Source of the DNA: Saxidomus purpurata
Lineage: Eukaryota; Mollusca; Bivalvia; Venerida; Veneridae
Direction: 5' to 3'
Assembly (NCBI GenBank): GCA_022818135.1
Contig: JAFMSR010000018.1
Location: forward strand, 18,528,595-18,592,594
DNA: 64,000 nucleotides
Shown one piece after another: positions 13,201-22,945 of the stretch. The first letter of the stretch is position 1, and each line of letters begins with the position of its first letter. The notes below the pieces were generated by a model. The model searched no databases, was not told where the DNA came from, and saw only the letters and a list, made by a program, of their open reading frames with translations. A program made the position numbers and the translations under genes.

Positions 13201-16200
13201 AGGTAAGGTATATAGGGACAATTCAGCATATCCCTTACCTGGCTGGTGGCAGGTGTTTCTGCATTTGTGACCAGTGCAGATCATGATCAGCTTGTACATC
13301 CATGGAGTCTGATCTCTTCTATTCGCTATTCTGTCTATAAATTTCCACTGAACACCCCTTCCAATAACTAATGGTACTGTCGAAATTGGAAGATGGACAA
13401 GTCCATTTTAGAAATTTAATGGGGTAAGAGTTAAACAGGTAGCCATGTACACATGTTCAGCCATCGGTGTCTGGTTCATTGCAGACTGAACTAGTGAAAG
13501 TTTTACATGAATATACTGTATAATTATGGTTGAGACAGTAAATGTTGGCTTGCAAATGAATTAACCCACTTAATTTCTAAAATGGACTTATCCCTCTTTC
13601 AATTTGGACACTATCATTTCTTGGTCAAAGGGTCCTCAGTAAAAATTAGCTGACTGAAAAGTGAACAGTGTAGATTATGATCAGACTGTATGTGATAGAT
13701 GAAAGGAACACGCTAAAAGTATCACAATAGTATTATCATCTGCCACTCAAAGATTTGTCTCATCTGAAAATTAGCATTTTGATAAAACCACCCTTAGACC
13801 TGACCACTGATGAATCTGTCTGAAAAATTCATTTTATCATATTTAATTAAATGATAGTGATCGCTGGTCAAGTGCCACCTATGCCAGTAAATAACTTTTC
13901 GAGTTCATTATTAAACTCTTAATCTGGCATATAGTTGAATTTGAATAGTTTATTATTGCTATCAACTAAATGATAAGGATCTGATTTATTAAGATGAGAA
14001 TAACCAAACTTTTGATACTACATTTATTGTGGGTATTTCAAGCCCTATAGTGAAGTCATTCTACTTACAACTTTTCTATCAAACTTACTTTCCAAGCCTG
14101 CTTTGAAGTAATTAGATCTATAACCCAACTGGAACAAAAATCAGCTACCATATGACATAACTTACCAGACTGTTTAAACACATCATCCTAGGTGGAGGGA
14201 TGTTGTTTTGTGCATTGTCATCTATCATCTCTTTGGATACAAAATCATATTTTCAAATCAAGCCACAGAGTAAGATTATAATATAGAAGGTATCATAACT
14301 TCTTAGCATGGTAATAGCAAGTGATTCTGCCTGTGTGAACAGTGTAGATTATGATCAGCCGGCAGGTACATGAAGTTTGATCATGATCTACACTTTTTGC
14401 TTTAAAGTAAGTGAATTTTCAGCGAACATCCCTCTGAACAATACATGGTACTGTCCAAATTGATGGATGGACTAGTCCAGTTTAGAAATTTTGCACCTGC
14501 ATTAGTACTGTAACATCACTTTGGTAACAAATTCAAGTGGTTGCATACAAAAGGTAGTAAAGACTGCCATCACTAACTCAGTAAGCAGACGACTGGAATG
14601 AAAGAACAAATATTCTTGAAAAGGAAACTTCAGTTTAGTTATTTTTTGTCTCTACAGTTTATCGAAAAGTTCAAGGAAGTTAAAGAACTTACACGGCACC
14701 AGCTTGCTCAGAGTCAGTCTCCGACGACCGTCAATGGAACCACGGATGAAAGTCAGTCGTCGTCATCGACAACTACGCCAAGAGAAACTCCGCCCAGTAG
14801 AGGATTCTTTCATACTCGAAGCTCTAGCCTAACCTCTATGCGAGAACCCCAGGTAATTTCGGAATCATGTTCTACATTCTTCCACATGTTCCAGTATCTG
14901 TTTGTTGTGCACCTGACTTTTTATTTTGGCTGTTCCTAGTAAGGATGGAGTTATTGCCCTTGAATTAGTGCAAATAGGCATCTTTGAACTTGTGTTGCAT
15001 GTAACTCTAAAAGCATATGACCTAGAGTCATATAACCTTACAGTAATGTTGATCAAGGTGTAAAGTTGTGCACCTGGGGTTTTTCTATGGCTGCATCCAG
15101 TAAAGGTAGAGTTATGGCCTAAAGTGGGGTCACATGTAACCCATGAACATATTTTTAAATGAAATGAAAAAAAGATAAATGTTTGAATGTTTAAACTTTG
15201 GACACCTATTGTCAATGTAAAGCTTATATTTCCAAAGAAATTAAAGAAACAACAGGAGTTAAATGTATTTGGCTTTTATTTCAGCAACAGACCGAACAAA
15301 AAGAAAACATAAATTTGAAGGAGAGGCGTAATTCTTTTAACACACCTGGCTCAAATGGCAGCACATCTCCAGAAAGTCAGCTCAAGTATGAAAATGATAG
15401 ATTAAAACTGGCGTTAGCTCAAAGGTAAGTGAAACAAAATCTTGGAGGGGCTAAAAACCTTCCCAAAATTGAGATTAGAGGCTAATGTCCATTTGCACAC
15501 TCTAATATTGTGGTTGTGTTAGGAGTTTTATGCCTGTTCCAACCCTTTTTTGGTCATTTTAACAGGCAGGCTGTTTACCTAATCATCCTTCTGGGAAGAA
15601 ACAGTACAAGACTCCTATTCTCCATAAGAAACTGCCAACTTTCTCACATTAAGATACATATTCGATAGTATGTCTTGAACCCATGGCCCTCTATCTATGA
15701 GAGGTTACAGTGATTTCAAGTCAGCGAATCTAACCACTCGACCACAAAGATGGTCATATTTGTATGCATACAGTATTATGTACTCATTTATATTTTTTGT
15801 GCGTTTTGCATGAAGAAATCTGTATGAGGCTGTGTAATGCACAACCATGTTACCAGCTGAACCTGAGTTGACTCACTTCTGGCACCCATATGAAATATTT
15901 GTGTCATGTTGCATTTTATGTCTTTGTGCCATTTGAATAATCCGGTTGTATTAAAATAAACAAGGCAACAAACATGATTTATTTCTTAAGTTAAAGGAAA
16001 AGTTTTCGTCCTATAATTATGTTATAACTGTGTTTTTTTAAGTTCAGCGAATGCGAAAAAATGGGAGATCGAATTACAAACATTAAAAAATAACAACGCT
16101 CGACTGACGGCAGCATTACAAGAGTCCACGGCAAATGTTGATGAATGGAAGAAACAGCTAGGGGGATACAAAGAAGATACTTCTAGATTAAAAAAGAAGG

Positions 16201-19200
16201 TAAACATTGTTTTACTGTACAAAAGCCCAGTTCTCACTCAAAGATGTATAATTTTTCCGTTTTATACTAATTGATTTTCGATTACACAGTTCATACAATC
16301 ACTTTGAGTACTTCCTAATGGACTCAGCCTTGAAAAGAGAGACGGGCAATGTGGTTTTATTGTATCTTGCCTAGGGACACTACCACTACATGGCACTGGT
16401 GGGGCTGAACCCGGGGCTGAACCCGGAACCATCCAGTCCTGAATATATGCTACCACTGCACCATGGTGGCTCCAACAGTCCAGTGTTTGATATTACAGAA
16501 AGAGATGTTAAGGGTTGATCATGAAAGTATTGTATCTGATCTTTATTTGCAGTTAGAACCTGGCAAATATCAGGGGAAGGCATGTGATCTTGTTTTTGCC
16601 TAAATGTTTGTCTTTGACCTTACCAGTAATGTCTTCAAAAAGTGTAAAAGTGGAGGCCGTGTGTGTGTCAGTGAGCAAATTGGTTGAAGTTGCCAGTGGA
16701 ACCAAAAGAAGGACTGAACAAACAATAAGAAGTGTCGCAGGTGTATGAAAGTGTGGTTTGAATTATCATAGACTGTATAAGATACTTGAATGTTTTGTAT
16801 CAACAGGTTTCGGAGCTAGAGAAGAATCAGGGAAGTCCCGACCAAGTAACAAGTCTACAGTCTGAGGTGGTGGACCTCAGTGACAGAGTCGAGACGCTAC
16901 AGCGCGAGAACCAGTATAAAGACCAGGTTATTGTTTTATCATTTTGCTTGAATATTTGCTATGCTGCTGGAAATGCAGCCATTAAATTTATGCTAGTAAT
17001 AGGAATGAATTTTTAATTTTTAGCCAACAACTGTTGGAAAATTATACACAAAAACCAGTGGTTTTTCTTTAATAGGAGTAACTTTATTATACCCCCGAAA
17101 CGAAGTTTGGGGGGGTATATAGGAGTCACCCAGTGGTTGGTCGGTCGGTCGGTCGGTCAGGCGGTCTGTTGCATTTTCCTTGTCCGGAGCATAACTTGAA
17201 AACTACTAGTTGGAATTCAATACAACTTCATACAATGGTCAAGCACATTGAGAGGAAGTGCAGTGCACAAGAACCATAACTCCATCTTGACTCATTACAG
17301 AGTTATTGCCCTTTGTTACTTTTCCTTGTCCGGGGCATAACTTGAAACTACTAGTTGGAATTCAATACAACTTCATACAATGATCAAGCACAATGAGAGG
17401 AAGTGCAGTGCACAAGAACCATAACTCTATCTATAGTAATTACAGAGTTATTGCCCTTTGTTACTTTTCCTTGTCCGGAGCATAACTTGAAAACTACTGG
17501 TTGGAATTCAATACAAATTCATACAATGGTCAAGTACATTGAGAGGAAATGCAGTGCACAGGAACCATAACTCTTTCTTGACTCATTACAGAGTTATTGC
17601 CCTTTGTTACTTTTCCTTGTCTGGAGCATTACTTGAAAACTACTGGTTGGAATTCAATACAACTTCATAAAATGGTCTAGCACAATAAGAGAAAGTGCAG
17701 TGTACAAGAACCATAACTCCATCTTGAGTATTACAGAGTTTGCCCTTTGTTACTTTTCCTTGTCCGAGCATAACTTGAAAACTACTAGTTGGAATTCAAT
17801 ACAACTTCATACAATGGTCAAGTACATTGAGAGGAAGTGCAGTGCACAGGAACCATAACTCTTTCTTGACTCATTACAGAGTTATTGCCCTTTGTTACTT
17901 TTCCTTGTCCAGAGCATTACTAGAAAACTACTGGTTGGAATTCAATACAACTTCATACAATGGTCTAGCACAATGAGAGGAAGTGCAGTGTACAAGAGCC
18001 ATAACTCTATCTTAAGTATTTACAGAGTTATTGCCCATTTTTACTTTTCTTTGTCGCAGAGCATAACTTGAAAACTACTGGTTGGAATGCAATACAATTT
18101 TATACAATGGTCCAGTGTACAAGAACCATAACTCTATCTTGACTAATTACAGAGTTATTGCCAAGAACAATATCTCTATTTTAGTTTTTTTTTGCAAGGT
18201 ATTCTGTTACTACGAACTTCCTCAGTTTATAAAGCAGTCTTTCGGGGGTATTAATCACATTTAGTGATAGCACTAGTTGTAAATTACTTGTCTTTTCAAT
18301 GTTGTATACAGTTAGTTCTGTCTTATCAAGCAGCTGATTTTGTCAGTAAAACCGTATGATCCAGCACATTCCCTTGGTCCCAGTACATGTTCCTGGTAAC
18401 AGGTGTACTGGAAAACCCGGTTAAACCGGTAATCTGGGTTAACTAGCATGATCATGTGGTTACGAATGGTGTCAGATATAATAGCATAAATAGAAGTGAA
18501 TCAGTACTTTTTTGCCAACTTTTTTAACAATCTAAGTGATGGACCGTTATGTTTATTTGCAAATTTCAGGAAGTGGACAGATTGCAGCAACGCCTGGCGG
18601 AAATGACGACAAGAGAAACAGCCCATGGAAATTTACAAAATAAAATCAAGGTTGGATCACTTTTTCGATCCCCTTCGAAATCGAAAGTGATAAAAGTAAG
18701 CCGAGACAACATGCGCCCGCCAACCCCCAGTGATCGGGGGGAGGTATTTTTATGTTGTCAGGCATGATGAATGAGCGAACTTATTAATACGCTTTCATTT
18801 TGATCGGTTATTCAACTTTTGTATATTTCAGTATCTCAGACTTCTTTCTTAGTTATAACTTTCAACAAAAACATTCTCTCATTTATGCTTTCGTATTTTT
18901 TTACAACTTTTGTATATTGCAATATTTGCGAGTATTTTTCCTGAGTTATTTCTTTCAGCCATTATACTTTTCATTAATGCTTTCATATCTTTTCAACATA
19001 TTTTGTCTCTTGTTCCACTTCAATATGTTACTGTATTAGCGGTTGACATCTGTCTTATCCCTATTATCATTTGGTTATAGCACATCTAATGCACACTTTT
19101 CAAATCTCAGCACATCAAAACCAGACCGCTTCCGTGGTCGAGAAATAAAGCCTACTGGTTGATGTTCAGGGTTTTTACATCCTGTCTCAAAAGAAACTGT

Positions 19201-22200
19201 CATTTAAGCGTACCAAAGTCATTACTCTTTTTATTTATTTCAACAAGACCTACTTTCTTTAATTTGTTCTATCTAAAGTCCAAATGAAGATGTATACAGT
19301 CACACTCGTATAGAGATTGCCGCTAAAGGCAAGTGGTTGCCTCATACAGGTGTTTAACTATATAAATTGTCTCACATCAGCTTTACCTATCAAAAGTAGA
19401 TAGCTACTAATGCTGAGTTAGCAACTACACCTCCCCAAAAGGCACAGTCTATATCAAGCTAAAGTAAGCTAGAAGGTCAAATGCTTCTAACCTTGACACA
19501 CTTAACAGAATAAAGAATACAAATTTTATTTAAAAGGCGGTGTTATGTACAGGAATCAACATTAGCGATAAATCCTATAGACTGACATATTAAGGAAAAA
19601 AGGAAACTGAAAGATTATACAGCCATTTATAGTTTATAGTAAGCAGGTTCCAAAATTTTGTGACCTTGACCTTTGTTGCAATCAATGTTTATGTCATGAG
19701 AACTACACAGTATGAAATGCACATTACCATTGTATTGAAAATGTCTTCATTTGGACTTACTTCCTATGAATATTTTCTATCTGTTTCTTACTTCATTGAC
19801 TTTAGGTTGATGATGTAAAAGTAAGTATTATACACACTGGTTGCCATGGCAATGAACAATTATGACTTTAGTTTCTGTTTGCTTAGAGATTTTAGTTTCT
19901 TTTCTGTTTTGAGATGTATTAATTAAATGTTTTCATGATAACATGTTAGAAACCAAGCCCCACAACAGAGAAAGGTGATATAATACTTTCCTCTGTTCCT
20001 GTCTGTCCACGTAAAATTGATTGCGTGTGTGGGTGTGGGACGGGGGGGATTGGGATATGGATTCTTTTCACTGACTAATCTCTACTGTCTGTCTTTGACA
20101 TACTTCATCAAGACAGTATCTTGATATCTCCTAGGTCCTTTCATACCATGTAGCTTTGTTGTTGAACTGAGCAGACGACATGTTCAATTCCTGTAACAGA
20201 AAGTTACAGTAACTAACTGCTCAATGCAGGGACTCTCGATGATTTCATGTCAAACACAACTTTGACCAAGGCTTTTGTATAGCTGTAGGCTTTTAGAGCA
20301 CTGAAAACTCACACGATGTAGGGAGTACACACTAGATGGCTAGTAAAGAATTTGCAGGTACTTTCCTATGTGTATAATTTTGAATGATCTGCCCTTGAAC
20401 ATAGCATTTAGTTATATTTTCTGATTTTTCGAAAGCAGATAATTCCAGATCAAGATTGGTGATATTCTGTCAACATGTCAAGTTTGAAGAAATTCTATGA
20501 ATGGGAAAGTTTTGGCCCTCTATACGAATAGGAAACTAGCAAACGTCCTTAGGCATAGTCATAACAAGCTTGGACAAAGAGCTTTTTCTTCATTTCTGTT
20601 TTTCTTTAGTTTCAATTTTATAATTGAATCACTAACAACATGAAAAGAGAATGAAACTAATAAGCTGTTACATTTTGTAGTATGAACGGATGTAAAATGT
20701 CTGTTTCATTATTGTTTCATTTTTATTCTGCATTGGAACGCTCTGGCAAGCATGAACGTTACTGTTGTTGTTGTTCTCTTTTAAATAGTTCGTATTTTTT
20801 TCAATTGATGTAATCTCCGTGTTAACCAAAGTTGTATTTTACTTTTTGATTGAAAATATTGAAATTGATATAATCGCTATTGTTGGTCAAAATGGGATTT
20901 TTTTAAAGAATTTTTAATGAAAATATTAGAATGAGTTGTCACTTAGTAATCATGAAATCAAAGGTACATGATTTTGCACTGGAAATTTTACAAACAAGTG
21001 ATGCGCTGGTTCCATTTAGATGGGATCTTTTAACATGTAGGTATAACACAATAGCAGTGTCCAAGATAGCAGGAGATGGAAGACTGTTTTAACGTATATA
21101 CTTGTTTACGACATATTTACATATGAATGAAGCACATGTAGTAATCACATATGTGTAATGTCTGCTACACTCAACACTGCAAACTAGTTTATACAGTAGA
21201 AGGGATATTTTTTGAAGTGCCTTTATAGTTTTCTAGAATTTGTCACAGTCTTGCTCTATCAGGTCACATCAGCTTTTTCAAATGTATGCTTCACAAATTG
21301 ACAGGCAAGCAGGTAACAAAAATGTCCCATCCTTTTCAAACTGAAACTTATAGTAACTTATAGTAATGGCGTAAGCAATGATTGAAAGAGATAAAAGAAA
21401 CGTTTTTGGACAAAAGTTGACTAGAAGAACCTAAAGAATTAAGAAGTGGGCAGAAGGTTCCTCAGTGTGGTTTATCAGTTTATGTAATATTGCATAAGGA
21501 AAATTGAAGCTACATTACCGGCAGCCAACCATGAGGTTCAGTGAAAGGGTATGCCTGAAAGCATGTGACTGTACAATACATTTGTAGCTATCTAATGATG
21601 AAAACTGTAAATAGGGGAATGTCTGGGATTGTTTAAATTTTTGCAATTCTTGACATAATTCCTAACTTGGCCTATCAAAATAAATTCTCAAAAGATTCAT
21701 AATTAGAGGATCATGAAAATTACCAAGTTAACGGTACAGTAAAACCTGTTTATGCTTCCAACCAAGGGATACATCAAAAATGGCCATTTGAACAGTTAGT
21801 TGCCTAATACAGGTGCATGTAATAAGACAATGGCCAACATTGGCTAACAAAGGCAGATGGGTGCTTGATCCAACTCAATGCTCAAACGGGGTTAACTGTT
21901 GTCAAGTATCCTTGTTTTAGTGTATGAAAAAACTGGTACTATTTATAGCACAAATGTTCGTAAGTATACAGCCTTTTAACATCATATTTTTTTCATGTTT
22001 ACACAGGCACTTGAGGAGGAAAATAGAAGTTTACATCAAAAGGTGCACGAGATGCAACAGCTGTTACAGGACTATCGCACGAGTCAGGAGAACGAAAAAG
22101 ACGAAGTTATTCAGTTACAGGATCATTTAGGCAGCAAAATTACAGAACTGTATGAATTTCATGAACAGATTTTAGCAACATTACGGAAAGAGTCGACAAG

Positions 22201-22204
22201 CTAG
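9962..22204 (+). CDS. HOMER: Homer family postsynaptic scaffold protein (gene span, first to last coding exon)
   Basis: Homer proteins bind proline-rich ligands (PPxxF type in mGluR1/5, IP3 and ryanodine receptors, Shank) through an N-terminal EVH1 domain and tetramerise through a C-terminal coiled coil. Joining the exons at 9962-10023, 12216-12372, 12989-13120, 14658-14852, 15285-15424, 16043-16199, 16807-16926, 18570-18695, 19806-19820 and 22007-22204 gives 1302 nt with every phase matching, or 433 residues. EVH1 spans about 22-135, including KKNW (W43), KFGQW (F93) and GLGF (G108, F109), which align with human W24, F74 and G89. A Ser/Thr/Pro-rich linker covers about 136-215. [12 protein letters not shown] near 245 is a Homer signature. 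The coiled coil fills the rest. Vertebrate Homers are about 350-370 residues; this one has an N-terminal extension and extra linker. Family assignment is very secure; exon 1 and the microexon are less so. Confidence 0.96.
10209..10310 (+). repeat. (CT)n microsatellite in Homer intron 1
   Basis: Long interrupted CT dinucleotide run, longest at 10222-10266. The reading frame through it (Leu/Ser repeats) is an artefact. Confidence 0.9.
11830..12112 (+). repeat. Divergent ~40-bp tandem repeat in Homer intron 1
   Basis: About seven or eight units share AGACTGGAATAGTTACAGAA then CCAGTCTAGCTATT, with spacing that varies from about 36 to 48 bp. Each unit carries its own short inverted repeat (AGACTGG / CCAGTCT), so each can fold into a small hairpin. 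The array ends about 100 bp before exon 2. Confidence 0.8.
12216..12372 (+). CDS. HOMER: Homer exon 2, EVH1 first half
   Basis: The acceptor is TTTGCAG|G and the donor AAG|GTAATT. The exon encodes [16 protein letters not shown], then KKNWLPASK, and ends ISVEGSK. The aromatic W of KKNW is a ligand-groove residue in Homer EVH1 domains. Conservation to vertebrate Homer is obvious by eye across the whole exon. Confidence 0.97.
12989..13120 (+). CDS. HOMER: Homer exon 3, EVH1 core
   Basis: The acceptor is TTTTAG|G and the donor AAG|GTAAGA; 44 codons in phase 0. It encodes [27 protein letters not shown] and ends ADLAK. The GLGF stretch is an invariant part of the EVH1 ligand site. Vertebrates have TPNMTF where this protein reads TTNMAF. 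A partial copy of the 3' half of the exon lies 28 bp downstream. Confidence 0.97.
13149..13207 (+). pseudogene. Partial tandem duplicate of Homer exon 3 end with donor
   Basis: About 59 bp match the end of exon 3 plus its donor (13068-13126) at roughly 85 per cent identity. By eye there are 9 differences, nearly all transitions. The copy keeps the frame reading [17 protein letters not shown] and a GTAAGG donor but has no acceptor of its own. If the downstream donor were used, exon 3 would extend through an in-frame TAG at 13136-13138. Confidence 0.85.
13228..13440 (+). mobile_element. MITE copy, GATCATGATC family, Homer intron 3
   Basis: Starts near CCCTTACCTGGC and ends near GGGGTAAGAGTTAA, so the ends are inverted CCCTTACC/GGTAAG motifs. 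It carries the CAGTGCAGATCATGATCAG core and the TGGTACTGTCGAAATTGGAAG segment. No coding capacity. Confidence 0.65.
13560..13690 (-). mobile_element. MITE fragment, GATCATGATC family, reverse copy
   Basis: Reverse-orientation copy of the same family: TTTCTAAAATGGACTTATCC, then a diverged core near AGATTATGATCAGACTG. It is partial and lies in Homer intron 3 close to the forward copy. Confidence 0.5.
14318..14505 (+). mobile_element. MITE copy, GATCATGATC family
   Basis: Contains CAGTGTAGATTATGATCAG, TGATCATGATCTACACT and the GGTACTGTCCAAATTGATGG segment of the family. It sits about 150 bp before exon 4. Confidence 0.6.
14658..14852 (+). CDS. HOMER: Homer exon 4, EVH1 end and linker
   Basis: The acceptor is CTACAG|T and the donor CAG|GTAATT; 65 codons in phase 0. 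[18 protein letters not shown] is the C-terminal EVH1 helix. The rest is Ser/Thr-rich and low complexity ([21 protein letters not shown]) and resembles the flexible Homer linker. Reading through the donor adds 28 codons and then a TAG at 14937-14939. Confidence 0.94.
15285..15424 (+). CDS. HOMER: Homer exon 5, linker
   Basis: The acceptor is TATTTCAG|C and the donor CAAAG|GTAAGT, ending in phase 2. It encodes a polar linker with [14 protein letters not shown], then [11 protein letters not shown], which starts the coiled coil. Similarity to other Homers is weak except at the end, but phase and position fit. Confidence 0.88.
15545..15752 (-). mobile_element. tRNA-Ser-like SINE, Homer intron 5
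   Basis: On the minus strand a head reads TGGTCGAGTGGTTAG (A box), an ACTTGAAATC anticodon arm (TGA), a long variable arm and GGGTTCAAGAC (B box). A body ending near GCCTGCCTGTTAAAATGACC follows. The same head and tail occur at 60641-60801. This is a tRNA-derived retroposon rather than a working tRNA, because the acceptor stem is absent. Confidence 0.7.
16043..16199 (+). CDS. HOMER: Homer exon 6, start of coiled coil
   Basis: The acceptor is TTTTTAAG|T, completing AGT from exon 5; the donor is AAG|GTAAAC. It encodes [20 protein letters not shown], then [20 protein letters not shown]. This matches the vertebrate block HWEAELATLKGNNAKLTAAL closely and is strong evidence for the family. Confidence 0.96.
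16389..16472 (-). mobile_element. tRNA-like SINE head, Homer intron 6
   Basis: The minus strand reads GGTGCAGTGGTAGC (A-box like) and CCGGGTTCAGCCCC (B box), with the B-box segment duplicated in tandem. No acceptor stem, so not a functional tRNA. Confidence 0.55.
16807..16926 (+). CDS. HOMER: Homer exon 7, coiled coil
   Basis: The acceptor is CAACAG|G; 40 codons in phase 0. It encodes VSELEKNQ, then [20 protein letters not shown] with heptad-like Leu/Val spacing. The donor GACCAG|GTTATT departs from consensus at +3/+4. Read-through would add 30 codons before a stop at 17014-17016. Confidence 0.9.
17087..18276 (+). mobile_element. Helitron-like element with 146-bp core repeats, copy 1 (Homer intron 7)
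   Basis: It starts TTATACCCCC with a short hairpin (CCCGAAAC-GAA-GTTTGGGG), then GGTCGG tetramer repeats, then about seven head-to-tail 146-bp units starting CTTGTCCGGAGCATAACTTG. The end is TCTTTCGGGGGTATTAATCA, a 5-bp hairpin (ATCAC-ATTTA-GTGAT) and CTAG before T. The 3' hairpin, CTRR end and T target resemble non-autonomous Helitrons of the bivalve pearl type; the assignment is an inference. No open frame for Rep/helicase is present. Confidence 0.8.
18570..18695 (+). CDS. HOMER: Homer exon 8, coiled coil with alternative ends
   Basis: The acceptor is [21 protein letters not shown] continues the coiled coil. Three in-phase donors are visible: AAG|GTTGGA after 18650, AAA|GTAAGC after 18695 (best match) and GAG|GTATTT after 18743. 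They would give 27, 42 or 58 codons. The optional segments are basic and Ser-rich (FRSPSKSK), then Pro-rich (RPPTPSDRG), unlike the flanking coil. Without splicing, translation stops at 18765-18767. Confidence 0.88.
19806..19820 (+). CDS. HOMER: Homer candidate 15-nt microexon
   Basis: Fifteen bases encoding VDDVK lie between a pyrimidine-rich acceptor ending GACTTTAG and a full-consensus donor GTAAGT. The length keeps phase 0 between exons 8 and 9. Microexons of 3-27 nt are typical of neuronal transcripts, which fits a synaptic gene. It rests on splice-site strength and phase only, since five residues carry no homology information. Confidence 0.5.
22007..22204 (+). CDS. HOMER: Homer last coding exon, C-terminal coiled coil
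   Basis: The acceptor is TTTACACAG|G; 65 codons, then TAG. It encodes [20 protein letters not shown], then [18 protein letters not shown]. The end matches the Homer C-terminal zipper pattern (GKIFELTELRDNLAKLL in vertebrates) that mediates tetramerisation. Confidence 0.95.
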   Translation, partial: ALEEENRSLHQKVHEMQQLLQDYRTSQENEKDEVIQLQDHLGSKITELYEFHEQILATLRKESTS

Positions 22205-22945
22205 TGTTAGCTGTGCTTTCCTCGATGTTGTTGTGTGTTAATGTACATTACAGGATACTGTTGTTGATATTGAGTATATTATAAGTGCCAATGGGAGGGG
22301 AAAAGCTGTATGAGTTACGGAATGAATGTGAAAGGAATATTGTAGGGTCTTGTTTGAAAACAAAATGGAATACATTGTTAAAGTGAACACTTAAACCACA
22401 TCATGAAACAAATTCATTAAAATTTTATTTTAGAATCTGATGTTGAAATTTTTTAAACAGAAGGTTCGTTATCATATCAACAATGTATTTTCCATGATGT
22501 AGTTTATGTGCTCTACTGGGGTGTATTTCTGTACTATTTTTTGTTGGTTTACCAACTCTTAAAGTTTTTAGAAGGAAACATTAGAAGAATCATACTGCTA
22601 AACATGTGAATTAGTCTGAAGTTGGGTTGAGGAAGGTTTGGTTTAAGCCTTATTATGCTGAGTCCGCCCAAAATATAATTAGCAAACAGTGTGGAATTAC
22701 GACAGACATCAAGTAAATAATTTGACAAGCACTTATTCTTCTGTCTCTCTTCGAGGTTGATTCCATCTTGAGTAAGTCACAAGATTGATATTATAAGTTG
22801 CAATAACTTGTTTCGCAATTGAGAGTAAATAGAATTAGTATAAATTAGTAATACTTCTAAGTATGGAGTAAATTGCATAAAGATTATAAGAACAAAACAG
22901 ACGCAATTTCAGCAAACGACAAATTTTGCTGCAAAATAAAGGTTC
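22205..22945 (+). other. HOMER: Probable Homer 3' UTR
   Basis: AT-rich sequence follows the stop, with ATTAAA at 22416-22421 and AATAAA at 22935-22940 as candidate polyadenylation signals. The real end may lie further on; only transcript data would fix it. Confidence 0.4.

Larger units (their letters stand above)
18290..22006. other. Homer introns 8-9 region and flank outside exons
   Basis: Apart from exon 8 and the microexon this is AT-rich intron. 18780-19030 holds two diverged T-rich repeats of about 120 bp. 21735-21850 (AGTAAAACCTGTTTATGC onward) resembles an old dispersed element also seen near 38845 (CAGTCAAACCTGTGTTAC). Nothing else is recognised. Confidence 0.4.
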
